Shown: positions 56,909-64,000 of the stretch, one piece after another
Numbering within the stretch: the stretch's first letter is position 1
Layout of the letters: each line of letters opens with the position of its first letter
Assembly (NCBI RefSeq): GCF_030490285.1
Contig: NZ_CP129884.1
Location: 2,046,001 to 2,110,000, forward strand
Reading direction: 5' to 3'
Length of the DNA: 64,000 nucleotides
From: Methylomonas montana
Lineage (GTDB): Bacteria; Pseudomonadota; Gammaproteobacteria; Methylococcales; Methylomonadaceae
Notes under the pieces: generated by a model
What the model saw: only the letters and a program-made list of their open reading frames with translations
The model's database searches: none
Told to the model about the DNA's origin: nothing
Program-made: the position numbers and the translations under genes

Positions 56909-56991
56909 TACATAGTTTATTAGCCGATTTCAATATAAAGCCATTCTGTAATAAAATAGCGGCCCTTTGAACACCGACTTGGCTCTTTAAT

Positions 56992-57450
56992 ATGCGTTGT
57001 CCGTTTTGCTCTGCACAAGATACCCGGGTGATCGATACCCGCTTGGCCGACGACGGCGATCAGGTCAAGCGCCGCCGCGAGTGTGTGGCCTGTAAGGAGC
57101 GCTTTACCACTTTCGAAGTCGTCGAATTGACGCTGCCGCGCATTATTAAAAGAAATGGCGCCCGGCAAAGCTTCGACGAAAGCAAGCTGCGGGCCGGTAT
57201 CCAACGGGCCTTGGAAAAACGGCCGGTGCAAGTCGACGCGGTCGAGGCCGCCATCAGCCGTATCAAGAAAGCCCTGACTGCAAAAGGCGAGCGCGAGATT
57301 CCGGCCCGCGAACTGGGCGAGTTGGTGATGCAGGAATTGCAAGCGCTGGACCATGTGGCTTTCGTGCGTTTCGCCTCGGTGTATCGCAGTTTTCAAGACG
57401 TTTCCGAATTTACCCAAATGATCGAGCATTTGCAAAAGCATGATGCTTAG
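56992..57450 (+). CDS. nrdR: Transcriptional repressor NrdR
   Basis: NrdR, 152 residues, senses ATP/dATP and represses ribonucleotide reductase genes. The N-terminal zinc ribbon has CPFC and CVAC pairs (residues 3-6 and 31-34 region), followed by ERFTTFE. An ATP-cone domain spans about 47-137 ([16 protein letters not shown]). It overlaps ribD by 11 bases and opens the riboflavin gene run, the usual gammaproteobacterial order. Confidence 0.96.
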   Translation: MRCPFCSAQDTRVIDTRLADDGDQVKRRRECVACKERFTTFEVVELTLPRIIKRNGARQSFDESKLRAGIQRALEKRPVQVDAVEAAISRIKKALTAKGEREIPARELGELVMQELQALDHVAFVRFASVYRSFQDVSEFTQMIEHLQKHDA

Positions 57451-58531
57451 TTCAGATTCGGCCTATATGGCCCGTGCCGTTAAACTGGCTGAAAATGGCC
57501 TTTACACCACCGATCCTAACCCGCATGTTGGCTGCGTGTTGGTTAAGGACGACAGGATCATTGCCGAGGGCTGGACTCAACGCGCCGGTTTTGCCCACGC
57601 GGAAATCGACGCGCTAGCGAAAGCCGTCGATGCTCGCGGTGCGACAGCTTATGTGACGCTGGAACCTTGCAGCCACCATGGTAAAACCGGACCTTGCAGC
57701 GACGCTTTAATCGCGGCCGGCATCCGTCGGGCAGTGGTGGCAATGCAGGATCCCAATCCGTTGGTGGCTGGGCGTGGTCTGCAAAAACTCCGCGATGCCG
57801 GTATCGAGGTGGTGACCGGGGTGTTGCAACAGGAAGCCGAGAAATTGAATCAGGGCTTTTTCAAACGCATGGCCCAAGGCTTGCCGTGGATACGCAGCAA
57901 GTTGGCAATGAGTCTGGACGGCCGCACTGCAATGGCGTCCGGCGAGAGCCAATGGATTACCTCGGAATATGCCAGACAAGACGTACAACGCTGGCGGGCG
58001 CAAAGCAGCGCGATTGTCACCGGCATCGACACGGTGCTGTACGACGATCCGCAACTGAATGCGCGGGTGGATTTTGATTTGGTGCAACCGGTCAAAGTCG
58101 TATTGGATTCCCAATTGCGGATGCCGCTGTCGGCAAAAATGCTGCAAACGGCGGTGGAAGTGTGGATTATCACCTGTAGCGACGATGCGGCGAAACAGCA
58201 GAAGCTGCGGGATGCCGGCTGCAAAGTGTTTCGGGTCGATGCGCGGGAAGGTCGCGCCGATCTGCCGCAAACCTTTAAATTACTCGCCGAGTTGCAAATA
58301 AACACCGTCTGGGTCGAAGCGGGCGCCACCTTAAACGGGGCGTTGCTGGATGCCGGCTTGGTTGACGAATGGCTCCTTTATATGGCGCCTTGCATATTGG
58401 GCGATCAGGCGCGCGGATTGTTTCATCTGCCGGGTTTGCAACACATGCAGGATAAAAAGCTGCTGCATCTGGTCGAATCCCGGCAAATAGGGCCGGATTT
58501 GAGATTACGTTACCAAGCAAAAACCGATTGA
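57440..58531 (+). CDS. ribD: Bifunctional riboflavin deaminase-reductase
   Basis: RibD, 363 residues, carries out the deamination and reduction steps after GTP opening in riboflavin synthesis. The N-terminal deaminase has the zinc motifs [10 protein letters not shown] (His-Ala-Glu) and [12 protein letters not shown]. The C-terminal NADPH reductase spans about 148-360 ([28 protein letters not shown]). The ATGATG start lies inside the end of nrdR. No FMN riboswitch-like sequence was recognised upstream. Confidence 0.95.
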   Translation: MMLSSDSAYMARAVKLAENGLYTTDPNPHVGCVLVKDDRIIAEGWTQRAGFAHAEIDALAKAVDARGATAYVTLEPCSHHGKTGPCSDALIAAGIRRAVVAMQDPNPLVAGRGLQKLRDAGIEVVTGVLQQEAEKLNQGFFKRMAQGLPWIRSKLAMSLDGRTAMASGESQWITSEYARQDVQRWRAQSSAIVTGIDTVLYDDPQLNARVDFDLVQPVKVVLDSQLRMPLSAKMLQTAVEVWIITCSDDAAKQQKLRDAGCKVFRVDAREGRADLPQTFKLLAELQINTVWVEAGATLNGALLDAGLVDEWLLYMAPCILGDQARGLFHLPGLQHMQDKKLLHLVESRQIGPDLRLRYQAKTD

Positions 58532-58535
58532 AACG

Positions 58536-58796
58536 ATGAAAAACACGATCGCCATTCTAGCTACCTTGCTGTTGTTGTCCGACTGGGCGGCGGCAGATGA
58601 GGATGACAAGTCGGTGACTAGTACCATCAGGATTGAGGGCGGCCAATTGATCGGCGAAAAGCAGGAGATCGAAATCTACGATTATCATACCGGTACTTAT
58701 CAGACAGTCGATGTTTATCGCAAACCGGACAAAACACTAAAGAAATCGCCGGAAGCGGCCAAGCAAGCTCCGCCAACCGAGCAAACGCCACGCTAA
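58536..58796 (+). CDS. Small secreted protein, DUF5334-like
   Basis: This 86-residue protein has a signal peptide (about 1-20, ending SDWAAA). The mature part contains RIEGGQLIGEKQEIEIYDYHTGTYQTVDV, resembling the DUF5334 pattern (basic start, I-E-V-Y-D, G-x-Y-x-x-V-x-V), and a Lys/Pro-rich tail. No function is known. It sits between ribD and ribE, four bases after ribD, so it is co-transcribed with the riboflavin genes. Family assignment is from memory and moderate at best. Confidence 0.65.
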   Translation: MKNTIAILATLLLLSDWAAADEDDKSVTSTIRIEGGQLIGEKQEIEIYDYHTGTYQTVDVYRKPDKTLKKSPEAAKQAPPTEQTPR

Positions 58797-58833
58797 TGGC
58801 AATGGTCATTTTTCATCCATCAAGCTATCAACC

Positions 58834-59490
58834 ATGTTTACCGGAATTATTTTAGCCATCGGCAACATTACCGCGATCCAAGCTAAAGGGGGCGATTGCC
58901 GGTTAACCATCGATACTGGCAAGCTTTCGCTGGCCGATTGCGCATTGGGCGACAGCATCGCCGTCAATGGCGTTTGCCTGACCGCCGTCGAGTTGGGCAA
59001 TGATTATTTTTGCGCAGACGTCTCCAACGAAACTTTGTCTCGCACCACCTTGAACGCCGTTAAGACCGGTACGCCGGTGAATCTGGAACTGGCGCTGACG
59101 CCTTCGACCCGCTTGGGCGGGCATATCGTCAGCGGCCATGTCGATGGCATCGGTAAGGTGGTCGAGACGCACGCGGACGGCCGTTCGATACGGTTTAAAT
59201 TCAAGGCGCCGGACACGCTGGCCAAATACATCGCCGAAAAAGGCTCGATCTGCATCAACGGCATCAGTCTCACCGTCAATAGTGTGGACGGTGCGTATTT
59301 TTCCGTGAACATTGTGCCGCACACCTTGCAAGAAACGACCTTGGGCAATACCGGGGTCGGCAGCGAGGTGAACCTGGAAGTCGATCTACTAGCCCGCTAC
59401 ATGGAACGCTTGATGAAAGGCGATGCGGCGGCGCAGTGCCACGGTAATATTACCGAGGTCTTATTAAAAAACGCGGGCTTTATTAAATGA
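58834..59490 (+). CDS. ribE: Riboflavin synthase alpha chain
   Basis: RibE, 218 residues, dismutates two lumazines to give riboflavin. It has the required N-terminus MFTGII and two lumazine-binding repeats (about 1-97 and 98-200) with ADVSNETLSRTTL and NIVPHTLQETTLG as paired motifs. It forms a trimer. It overlaps ribBA by four bases. Confidence 0.96.
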   Translation: MFTGIILAIGNITAIQAKGGDCRLTIDTGKLSLADCALGDSIAVNGVCLTAVELGNDYFCADVSNETLSRTTLNAVKTGTPVNLELALTPSTRLGGHIVSGHVDGIGKVVETHADGRSIRFKFKAPDTLAKYIAEKGSICINGISLTVNSVDGAYFSVNIVPHTLQETTLGNTGVGSEVNLEVDLLARYMERLMKGDAAAQCHGNITEVLLKNAGFIK

Positions 59491-60599
59491 ATAGCATAGA
59501 AGAAATCATAGACGATCTGCGCCAAGGCAAAATGGTCATCATCATGGACGATGAAGATCGGGAGAACGAAGGCGATTTGTTGATGGCGGCGGCCTTTGCC
59601 CGGCCGGAAGACATCAATTTCATGACCAAATACGGCCGAGGCCTGATTTGTCTGCCTCTGACTCGCGAGCGTTGCCAGCAATTGCGTTTGCCCTTGATGG
59701 TCAACGACAACAAGGCCTCGCATACCACAAATTTCACGGTGTCTATAGAGGCCGCCGAAGGCGTCACCACCGGCATTTCCGCGGCCGATAGAGCCTTGAC
59801 GATACAGAAAGCCGTGGCAAAAGATGCTCAGCCTTGCGATCTGGTGCAGCCCGGCCATATTTTTCCTTTGATGGCTCAGGCCGGCGGCGTATTGAACCGG
59901 GCAGGCCACACCGAGGCCGGTTGTGACTTGGCGCGCTTGGCCGGCGTGGAGCCGGCGGCGGTGATCGTAGAAATTCTCAACGACGACGGCTCGATGGCAA
60001 GGCGTCCGGACCTGGAAATCTTGGCCCAGCAGCATAACCTTAAAATAGGCACCATCGCAGACTTGATTCATTATCGCATCAAGCATGAAAACACCCTGGA
60101 ACGCATCAGCGAATGCGCTTATCCGACCGAATTCGGCGAATTCAGGTTATATGCTTATCAGGATCACAACGACGAAAACGTGCATCTGGCTCTGGTGATG
60201 GGTGACGTGGCTGGTGACGAGCCTGTGCTGGTGCGGGTGCATGCCCGCAACCTGATCGACGACCTGTTTTTTTCCCAACGCAGCGATTGCAGTCTGCCGG
60301 TGCGCGAGGCCTTGAAGAAAATCGCCGAGGCCGGCCGTGGCGTGTTGGTGATCATTCGCCAGAAGGAAGATAACAAATCGCTAGTGGAGTTGATTCATGC
60401 TTACCAGATGCAGGACAACGGCATCAAGAACGGCCAAGATCTGACCGCCGACGCCGATTGGCGCACTACCGGCACCGGTTCGCGAATCTTGTCCGATCTG
60501 GGCGTGCGGCGCCTGAAAGTAATGGGCGCGCAGAAAAAATATATAGGCTTGTCCGGCTTCGATCTGGAAGTGGTCGAGCATATCGATGCGGCGCATTGA
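59487..60599 (+). CDS. ribBA: DHBP synthase with degenerate GTP cyclohydrolase II domain
   Basis: This 370-residue enzyme makes 3,4-dihydroxy-2-butanone 4-phosphate from ribulose 5-phosphate. The N-terminal RibB domain is intact: DDEDRENEGDL (about 24-34) and the GHTEAGCDLARLAG segment. The C-terminal domain has the GTP cyclohydrolase II fold but lacks the cysteine triad that binds zinc: where C-x10-C-x-C is expected near 245-260, it reads ARNLIDDLFFSQRSDCS. It probably cannot open GTP, so a separate RibA would be needed. ribH follows after 45 bases. Confidence 0.93.
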   Translation: MNSIEEIIDDLRQGKMVIIMDDEDRENEGDLLMAAAFARPEDINFMTKYGRGLICLPLTRERCQQLRLPLMVNDNKASHTTNFTVSIEAAEGVTTGISAADRALTIQKAVAKDAQPCDLVQPGHIFPLMAQAGGVLNRAGHTEAGCDLARLAGVEPAAVIVEILNDDGSMARRPDLEILAQQHNLKIGTIADLIHYRIKHENTLERISECAYPTEFGEFRLYAYQDHNDENVHLALVMGDVAGDEPVLVRVHARNLIDDLFFSQRSDCSLPVREALKKIAEAGRGVLVIIRQKEDNKSLVELIHAYQMQDNGIKNGQDLTADADWRTTGTGSRILSDLGVRRLKVMGAQKKYIGLSGFDLEVVEHIDAAH

Positions 60600-60644
60600 T
60601 AGTTTGGTTCAAACAATTTCAATCATTCAACAACAGGTAAACAT

Positions 60645-61136
60645 ATGGCAATAGTCACTACCCTAGAAGGCAATTTATCCGCGCAAGGCGGCAAATTTTG
60701 CATCGTCTCTTCGCGCTTCAACAGCTTCATCGTTGAACAGTTGGAAGGCGGTGCGATCGACGCATTAGTTCGCCACGGTGCTGACCGGAGCAACATTACA
60801 CTGGTAAAAGCGCCGGGAGCCTTCGAACTGCCGATGGTGGTGCAACGCATTGCCGCCAGCAAAAAGTACGATGCGATTATCGCGCTGGGCGCGGTGATTC
60901 GTGGCGGCACCCCGCATTTTGAATATGTAGCCGGCGAATGCGTGAAAGGTATCGCCCAGGTTGCTCTGCAATACGACGTACCGGTCGCCTTTGGAGTATT
61001 GACAGTAGATAGTATCGAACAAGCCATCGAACGGGCCGGCACCAAGGCGGGCAATAAGGGCGCCGAAGCGGCACTGTCGGCGATCGAAATGGTTAGTCTG
61101 TTCAACGCCTTAGTTGACCACAACCAGGGCAATTAA
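60645..61136 (+). CDS. ribH: 6,7-dimethyl-8-ribityllumazine synthase
   Basis: RibH, 163 residues, condenses the pyrimidine and DHBP to lumazine. Motifs: [17 protein letters not shown] (near 22-38), [12 protein letters not shown] (near 55), [16 protein letters not shown] (near 81-96) with the catalytic His in RGGTPHF. It forms pentamers or an icosahedral shell. Its stop overlaps the nusB start by one base (TAATG). Confidence 0.96.
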   Translation: MAIVTTLEGNLSAQGGKFCIVSSRFNSFIVEQLEGGAIDALVRHGADRSNITLVKAPGAFELPMVVQRIAASKKYDAIIALGAVIRGGTPHFEYVAGECVKGIAQVALQYDVPVAFGVLTVDSIEQAIERAGTKAGNKGAEAALSAIEMVSLFNALVDHNQGN

Positions 61137-61579
61137 TGAGTCAAGCAAAAACCAATGCCAGAAAATGCGCGGTACAGGCGTTATATCAGTGGCAAATGTC
61201 CGGCGATAGCCTGACCCGTATCGAAACTTATTTTCTGGAAGAAGAGCATCTGAAAGGCGCGCAGAAAACTTATTTCAGCGAGCTTTTTCATGGCGTGCCC
61301 AAGCAACTGGATGTGATCGATGCGGCGCTAGCCGAATTCGTCGACCGGCCAGTGGAAAAAATCGATCCAGTCGAACGCGCCATCCTGCGTATCGGTGCCT
61401 ACGAACTCATCAATCGCTTGGAAACACCTTATAAAGTCATCATCAACGAAGGCGTCAATCTGGCCAAGGATTTCGGTGCGGACGGCAGCCATAAATATGT
61501 GAACGGCATCCTCGATAAAGTCGCGCAGAAACAACGTGCCGTGGAGATTGCCGCCAAAAAGGCTAAGTCACAAAACTGA
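61136..61579 (+). CDS. nusB: Transcription antitermination factor NusB
   Basis: NusB, 147 residues, binds boxA RNA with NusE and is needed for rRNA antitermination. The all-helical fold shows ARKCAVQALYQWQM at the start and ERAILRIGAYEL (near 84) and KVIINEGVNLAKDFG (near 100). A Lys/Ala-rich tail ends the protein. The stop codon overlaps the thiL start by one base (TGATG). Confidence 0.95.
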   Translation: MSQAKTNARKCAVQALYQWQMSGDSLTRIETYFLEEEHLKGAQKTYFSELFHGVPKQLDVIDAALAEFVDRPVEKIDPVERAILRIGAYELINRLETPYKVIINEGVNLAKDFGADGSHKYVNGILDKVAQKQRAVEIAAKKAKSQN

Positions 61580-62514
61580 TGGCCATTGCCGAATTCGATC
61601 TGATCCGGCGTTATTTCGCGGTGCACGCGCCGCAACACCCATTCAACCAATTAAGTATCGGCGACGATTGCGCGTTGCTGAATATTCCGGTGGGCCATCA
61701 ATTGGCGGTGACCGCCGATACCATGGTCGAAAACGTGCATTTCTTTGCCGATGCCGATCCGCGACTGCTCGGTCATAAGCTATTGGCGGTAAATCTCAGC
61801 GATCTGGCGGCGATGGGCGCCGAGCCTTTCGCCGTCACATTGGCCTTGACCTTGCCGAAAGTCGATGAAAGTTGGTTGCAAGCTTTTTCGGAAGGCTTTA
61901 TTGGTTTGGCTTATCAGCATCATGTCGACCTGATCGGTGGAGACACGACATCCGGACCGTTGACCTTGACGGTGCAGGCGATGGGTGTGGTGCCGCACGG
62001 GAAAGCGCTATTGCGCTCTGCCGCACAAGTCGGGGATTTGATTTACGTCACCGGTCCGCTGGGTAATGCCGGTTTGGGGTTGAAGATCCACCAAGGTTAC
62101 GCATGTGTCGATGCCGAACCAGTGCTACGTTGCTTTAATCAACCGCAGCCACGTGTTGCCGAGGGCTTGGCGCTACGCGGCCTTGCCCATGCTTGTATCG
62201 ACATATCCGATGGGTTGGCCGCCGATTTAGGGCATATTTTGGAGAGCAGCGGTGTCGGCGCTTGTCTGCAGTGGGATAGTCTGCCGCTATCTAGGCAAGT
62301 GCAAGATTACATCGAACATAGCGGTGATTGGCGCATGCCATTGACGGCTGGCGACGATTACGAATTGTGTTTTACCGTCCCTGCAGACTGTTCTCGACTA
62401 TTGCCAGCCGGTTGTCATTGCGTGGGTGAGATTCAATCGTCGCCAGGTTTGCGGATTGATAAGGCAGGGCGTGTGGAAACGTTCGAGGCAAAGGGTTTTG
62501 AGCATTTTTCTTAG
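61579..62514 (+). CDS. thiL: Thiamine-monophosphate kinase
   Basis: ThiL, 311 residues, phosphorylates thiamine monophosphate to the active diphosphate. It is an AIR synthase/PurM fold: GDDCALLNIP (near 29), TVDTM-like TADTMVENVHFF (near 48), NLSDLAAMGAEP (near 73) and a Mg-binding GGDTTSG. The C-terminal part has CIDISDGLAADLGH (near 210) and TAGDDYELCF. It partly overlaps pgpA. Confidence 0.95.
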   Translation: MAIAEFDLIRRYFAVHAPQHPFNQLSIGDDCALLNIPVGHQLAVTADTMVENVHFFADADPRLLGHKLLAVNLSDLAAMGAEPFAVTLALTLPKVDESWLQAFSEGFIGLAYQHHVDLIGGDTTSGPLTLTVQAMGVVPHGKALLRSAAQVGDLIYVTGPLGNAGLGLKIHQGYACVDAEPVLRCFNQPQPRVAEGLALRGLAHACIDISDGLAADLGHILESSGVGACLQWDSLPLSRQVQDYIEHSGDWRMPLTAGDDYELCFTVPADCSRLLPAGCHCVGEIQSSPGLRIDKAGRVETFEAKGFEHFS

Positions 62515-62995
62515 AGAGCATTACGGCAACAGCCGATTAAGCGCGTTGCAGATCGTTAAAGATCCCATTCTGTTTCTGGCATTTGGATTTGGATCGGGTT
62601 TATCGAAAGTCATGCCCGGCACGATGGGCACTCTTGCCGCGATTCCGGTCTATCTCGCTTTGCTGCAAACCGGACAAATCGTCTATTTACTGATTACCCT
62701 CGCCATTGTCGTCGTCGGAATATCGATCTGCGATCGGGCCGCGAAAAAACTGGATGTCCACGACTTCGGAGGGATAGTCTGGGATGAAATCGCCGGGTTT
62801 TTGATTACCATGTTCGGGATCACTTATTCCTGGCAAAGCTTATTGGTCGGCTTCGTGTTGTTTCGGCTGTTCGACATCGTTAAGCCTTGGCCGATTAAAT
62901 GGCTGGACCGGCATGTGGAAGGCGGTTTTGGCATCATGTTGGACGATGTGGTGGCCGGCATTTTCGCGGCGATGGTTTTGCGTTTCTGGTTTTAA
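62498..62995 (+). CDS. pgpA: Phosphatidylglycerophosphatase A
   Basis: PgpA makes phosphatidylglycerol by removing phosphate from PGP. The protein, about 165 residues from the TTG at 62498, has membrane helices and the family signature GFGSGLSKVMPGTMGTLAA near residues 28-46, plus VHDFGGIVWDEIAGF and MLDDVVAGI. There is no good ATG. The TTG at 62498, preceded by AAAGGG, fits the E. coli length; a GTG at 62426 would lengthen the overlap with thiL, and a TTG at 62546 would shorten the protein. The start is the uncertain part. Confidence 0.9.
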   Translation: MSIFLREHYGNSRLSALQIVKDPILFLAFGFGSGLSKVMPGTMGTLAAIPVYLALLQTGQIVYLLITLAIVVVGISICDRAAKKLDVHDFGGIVWDEIAGFLITMFGITYSWQSLLVGFVLFRLFDIVKPWPIKWLDRHVEGGFGIMLDDVVAGIFAAMVLRFWF

Positions 62996-63005
62996 TAAGT
63001 CTTCG

Positions 63006-63629
63006 CTATGGGGCCAGATTGAGTGCCAATTTAGCGGCATTGCGAATGTCGGGATTAGGGTGATTGCCAAGTTGCCTTAAGCGGGCGATCAGCTTTTTAT
63101 CTTCGACTTCCGTGATGGTCAGCAGGGTTTGCTCGACGATATCGTCGTTTTGGTTTTGCAAAGCAATCAACAGTAGCGCGGTCCTCTCCGCTGGGTTTTG
63201 CCACTTATTGATCTGGCGGATGGCTTGGCTGACGACCAAATTGGAGGCGTCGTGCAATGCGGTGCGGATTCCTTGTTGGGCTTCGGCGCCCTTCAATTCC
63301 CCCAATTCCATCACCGCCAATTCCCGGTCGTATTCGTCCTCGGCGCTATCTAATTGATGTAAGGCGTCGTTCAGTTTTTGCAGTTTTTCGTCCTCGCTTA
63401 ATTCGTCTTCCAAGGGCGGTTGGCTCAACACCATTTGGGCTTGCTGCTGCAATAGCAGATCGACTTGACCTTTGATTTGCGCGGGCGTGTTGCCGGGCGC
63501 AGATGTGGTGTCCTCCGGGGAAAATTGCCGATAAGCATGGACAATCCACGCATGGATCTGGCTTTGGTAACCGAAGACAATCGCGGTGCCGCAAATCGTC
63601 AAGCTAATTAAAATTTTTCCTATCGTCAT
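63006..63629 (-). CDS. HEAT-repeat domain protein with N-terminal membrane anchor
   Basis: This 207-residue protein has an N-terminal transmembrane or signal-anchor segment (about 5-22), a Gln/Glu-rich helical region (about 55-95), and HEAT-like repeats at about 100-205 (RELAVMELGELKGAEAQQGIRTAL, VVSQAIRQI, RLRQLGNHPNPDIRNAAKLAL). It probably serves as a periplasmic or membrane-attached protein scaffold. It is convergent with pgpA (10 bases between) and divergent from the heme-binding-like gene. Function unknown. Confidence 0.75.
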   Translation of the reverse strand: MTIGKILISLTICGTAIVFGYQSQIHAWIVHAYRQFSPEDTTSAPGNTPAQIKGQVDLLLQQQAQMVLSQPPLEDELSEDEKLQKLNDALHQLDSAEDEYDRELAVMELGELKGAEAQQGIRTALHDASNLVVSQAIRQINKWQNPAERTALLLIALQNQNDDIVEQTLLTITEVEDKKLIARLRQLGNHPNPDIRNAAKLALNLAP

Positions 63630-63667
63630 CGTCTTGTGTCGTTGAAATGCTTACTTCTTTCGTTCAG

Positions 63668-63697
63668 TTGACCGTAATTGGATCTGGCAGCTAAAAT
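63668..63697 (+). promoter_or_regulatory. Predicted sigma-70 promoter of heme-binding-like gene
   Basis: TTGACC at 63668-63673 and TAAAAT at 63692-63697 are separated by 18 bases. Start of transcription near 63704 would give a leader of about 95 bases before the ATG at 63799. It is a prediction by pattern only. Confidence 0.4.
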
Positions 63698-63798
63698 CCG
63701 CCGCGATTTGTAGGTTATTGTCGTGCACTATTTCAACCCCGGACATTACCAACAAACCTTCCCGCAGTATCTATAACAATCAATAACTAGGTGGAATT

Positions 63799-64000
63799 AT
63801 GAACAAAAAACTATTATTTTTTGCTTCGATTTTAGCGCTGACGACGGCTAACGTTGCATTTGCGGACAGAGACGATAGACATGGTAGCGACGATAACCTC
63901 GATAATGCCTGCCCCGTCGGTCACGCGGCTCTGGAAAGCGCCATTAAATCTGCGCAGGCTCAAGCTAACGGCGGATTGGGTTTTCACATGTGGGCGTCCG
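63799..64000 (+). CDS. Secreted heme-binding-like protein (DUF336/HbpS-type), N-terminal part only
   Basis: The frame starts at ATG 63799 with AGGTGG upstream and runs off the window after 67 codons. A signal peptide ends near VAFA (about residue 22). The mature part begins with an Asp/Arg/His-rich stretch and then CPVGHAALESAIKSAQAQA and NGGLGFHMWAS, which resembles secreted proteins of the GlcG/HbpS (DUF336) heme-binding group seen in methylotrophs. The assignment rests on only a short segment and on memory of the family. Confidence 0.6.
   Translation, partial: MNKKLLFFASILALTTANVAFADRDDRHGSDDNLDNACPVGHAALESAIKSAQAQANGGLGFHMWAS

Noticed and set aside
57300..59490. FMN riboswitch controlling the riboflavin genes
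   Set aside because: No RFN-element sequence blocks were recognised before nrdR, ribD, ribE or ribBA, and intergenic gaps are too short for one.

Overview
The window looks like the chromosome of a Gram-negative gammaproteobacterium. The evidence is its classical gene orders: trpF-trpB-trpA-accD-folC-dedD-cvpA-purF-metZ, nrdR-ribD-ribE-ribBA-ribH-nusB-thiL-pgpA, and ratA/rnfH close to smpB. Gene content and protein style recall Methylomonas-like Methylococcales, but no methane or methanol oxidation gene is present, so that placement is inference. No rRNA, tRNA, CRISPR array, prophage or intact insertion sequence was found.

Bases 1-24,400 form an iron/siderophore uptake and signalling region. 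Two cell-surface signalling sets (FecI-like ECF sigma factor, FecR-like anti-sigma factor, TonB-dependent receptor with an N-terminal STN signalling domain) lie on the minus strand. In the second set (18,881-22,996) the genes are contiguous. In the first, the receptor (1-2,310, cut by the window edge) is separated from fecR/fecI (8,948-10,560) by a plus-strand pair: an HD-GYP response regulator and a 1617-residue hybrid kinase. A 28-base two-block motif upstream of both the first receptor and its fecR suggests they are still co-regulated. Between the two sets lie a three-gene RND efflux operon, a TonB protein, a DUF3016 protein and a decayed small secreted protein gene. A PepSY membrane protein lies upstream of the second sigma factor.

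Bases 24,400-42,820 are mixed metabolism: a 56-residue membrane peptide, an FAD-dependent oxidoreductase, a PutA proline catabolic enzyme, a class II fructose-bisphosphate aldolase next to a cytochrome P450, a ProQ/FinO RNA chaperone, a YadG/YadH-like ABC exporter, and a nitrilase-GNAT pair. A broken REP-associated transposase flanked by inverted REP copies follows, then a VOC protein, rnfH, ratA, an NSS transporter, smpB, an isochorismatase-like hydrolase, apbE and a DUF2231 membrane protein that ends at a strong terminator.

Bases 42,886-63,000 are compact housekeeping operons with overlapping genes: tryptophan synthesis, acetyl-CoA carboxylase beta subunit, folate, purine and methionine synthesis, then a PilZ protein, glutaredoxin, a class II aldolase, a large mechanosensitive channel, and the riboflavin/nusB/thiL/pgpA run. 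The window ends with a HEAT-repeat protein divergent from the start of a probable heme-binding (DUF336-like) secreted protein.

No clearly new multi-gene system is visible. The observations most worth checking are the shared ECF promoter-like motif, the decayed RAYT/REP unit whose repeat supplies the stop codon of the adjacent VOC gene, an inverted repeat that could hide the putA ribosome-binding site, and the small or broken secreted and membrane peptides.
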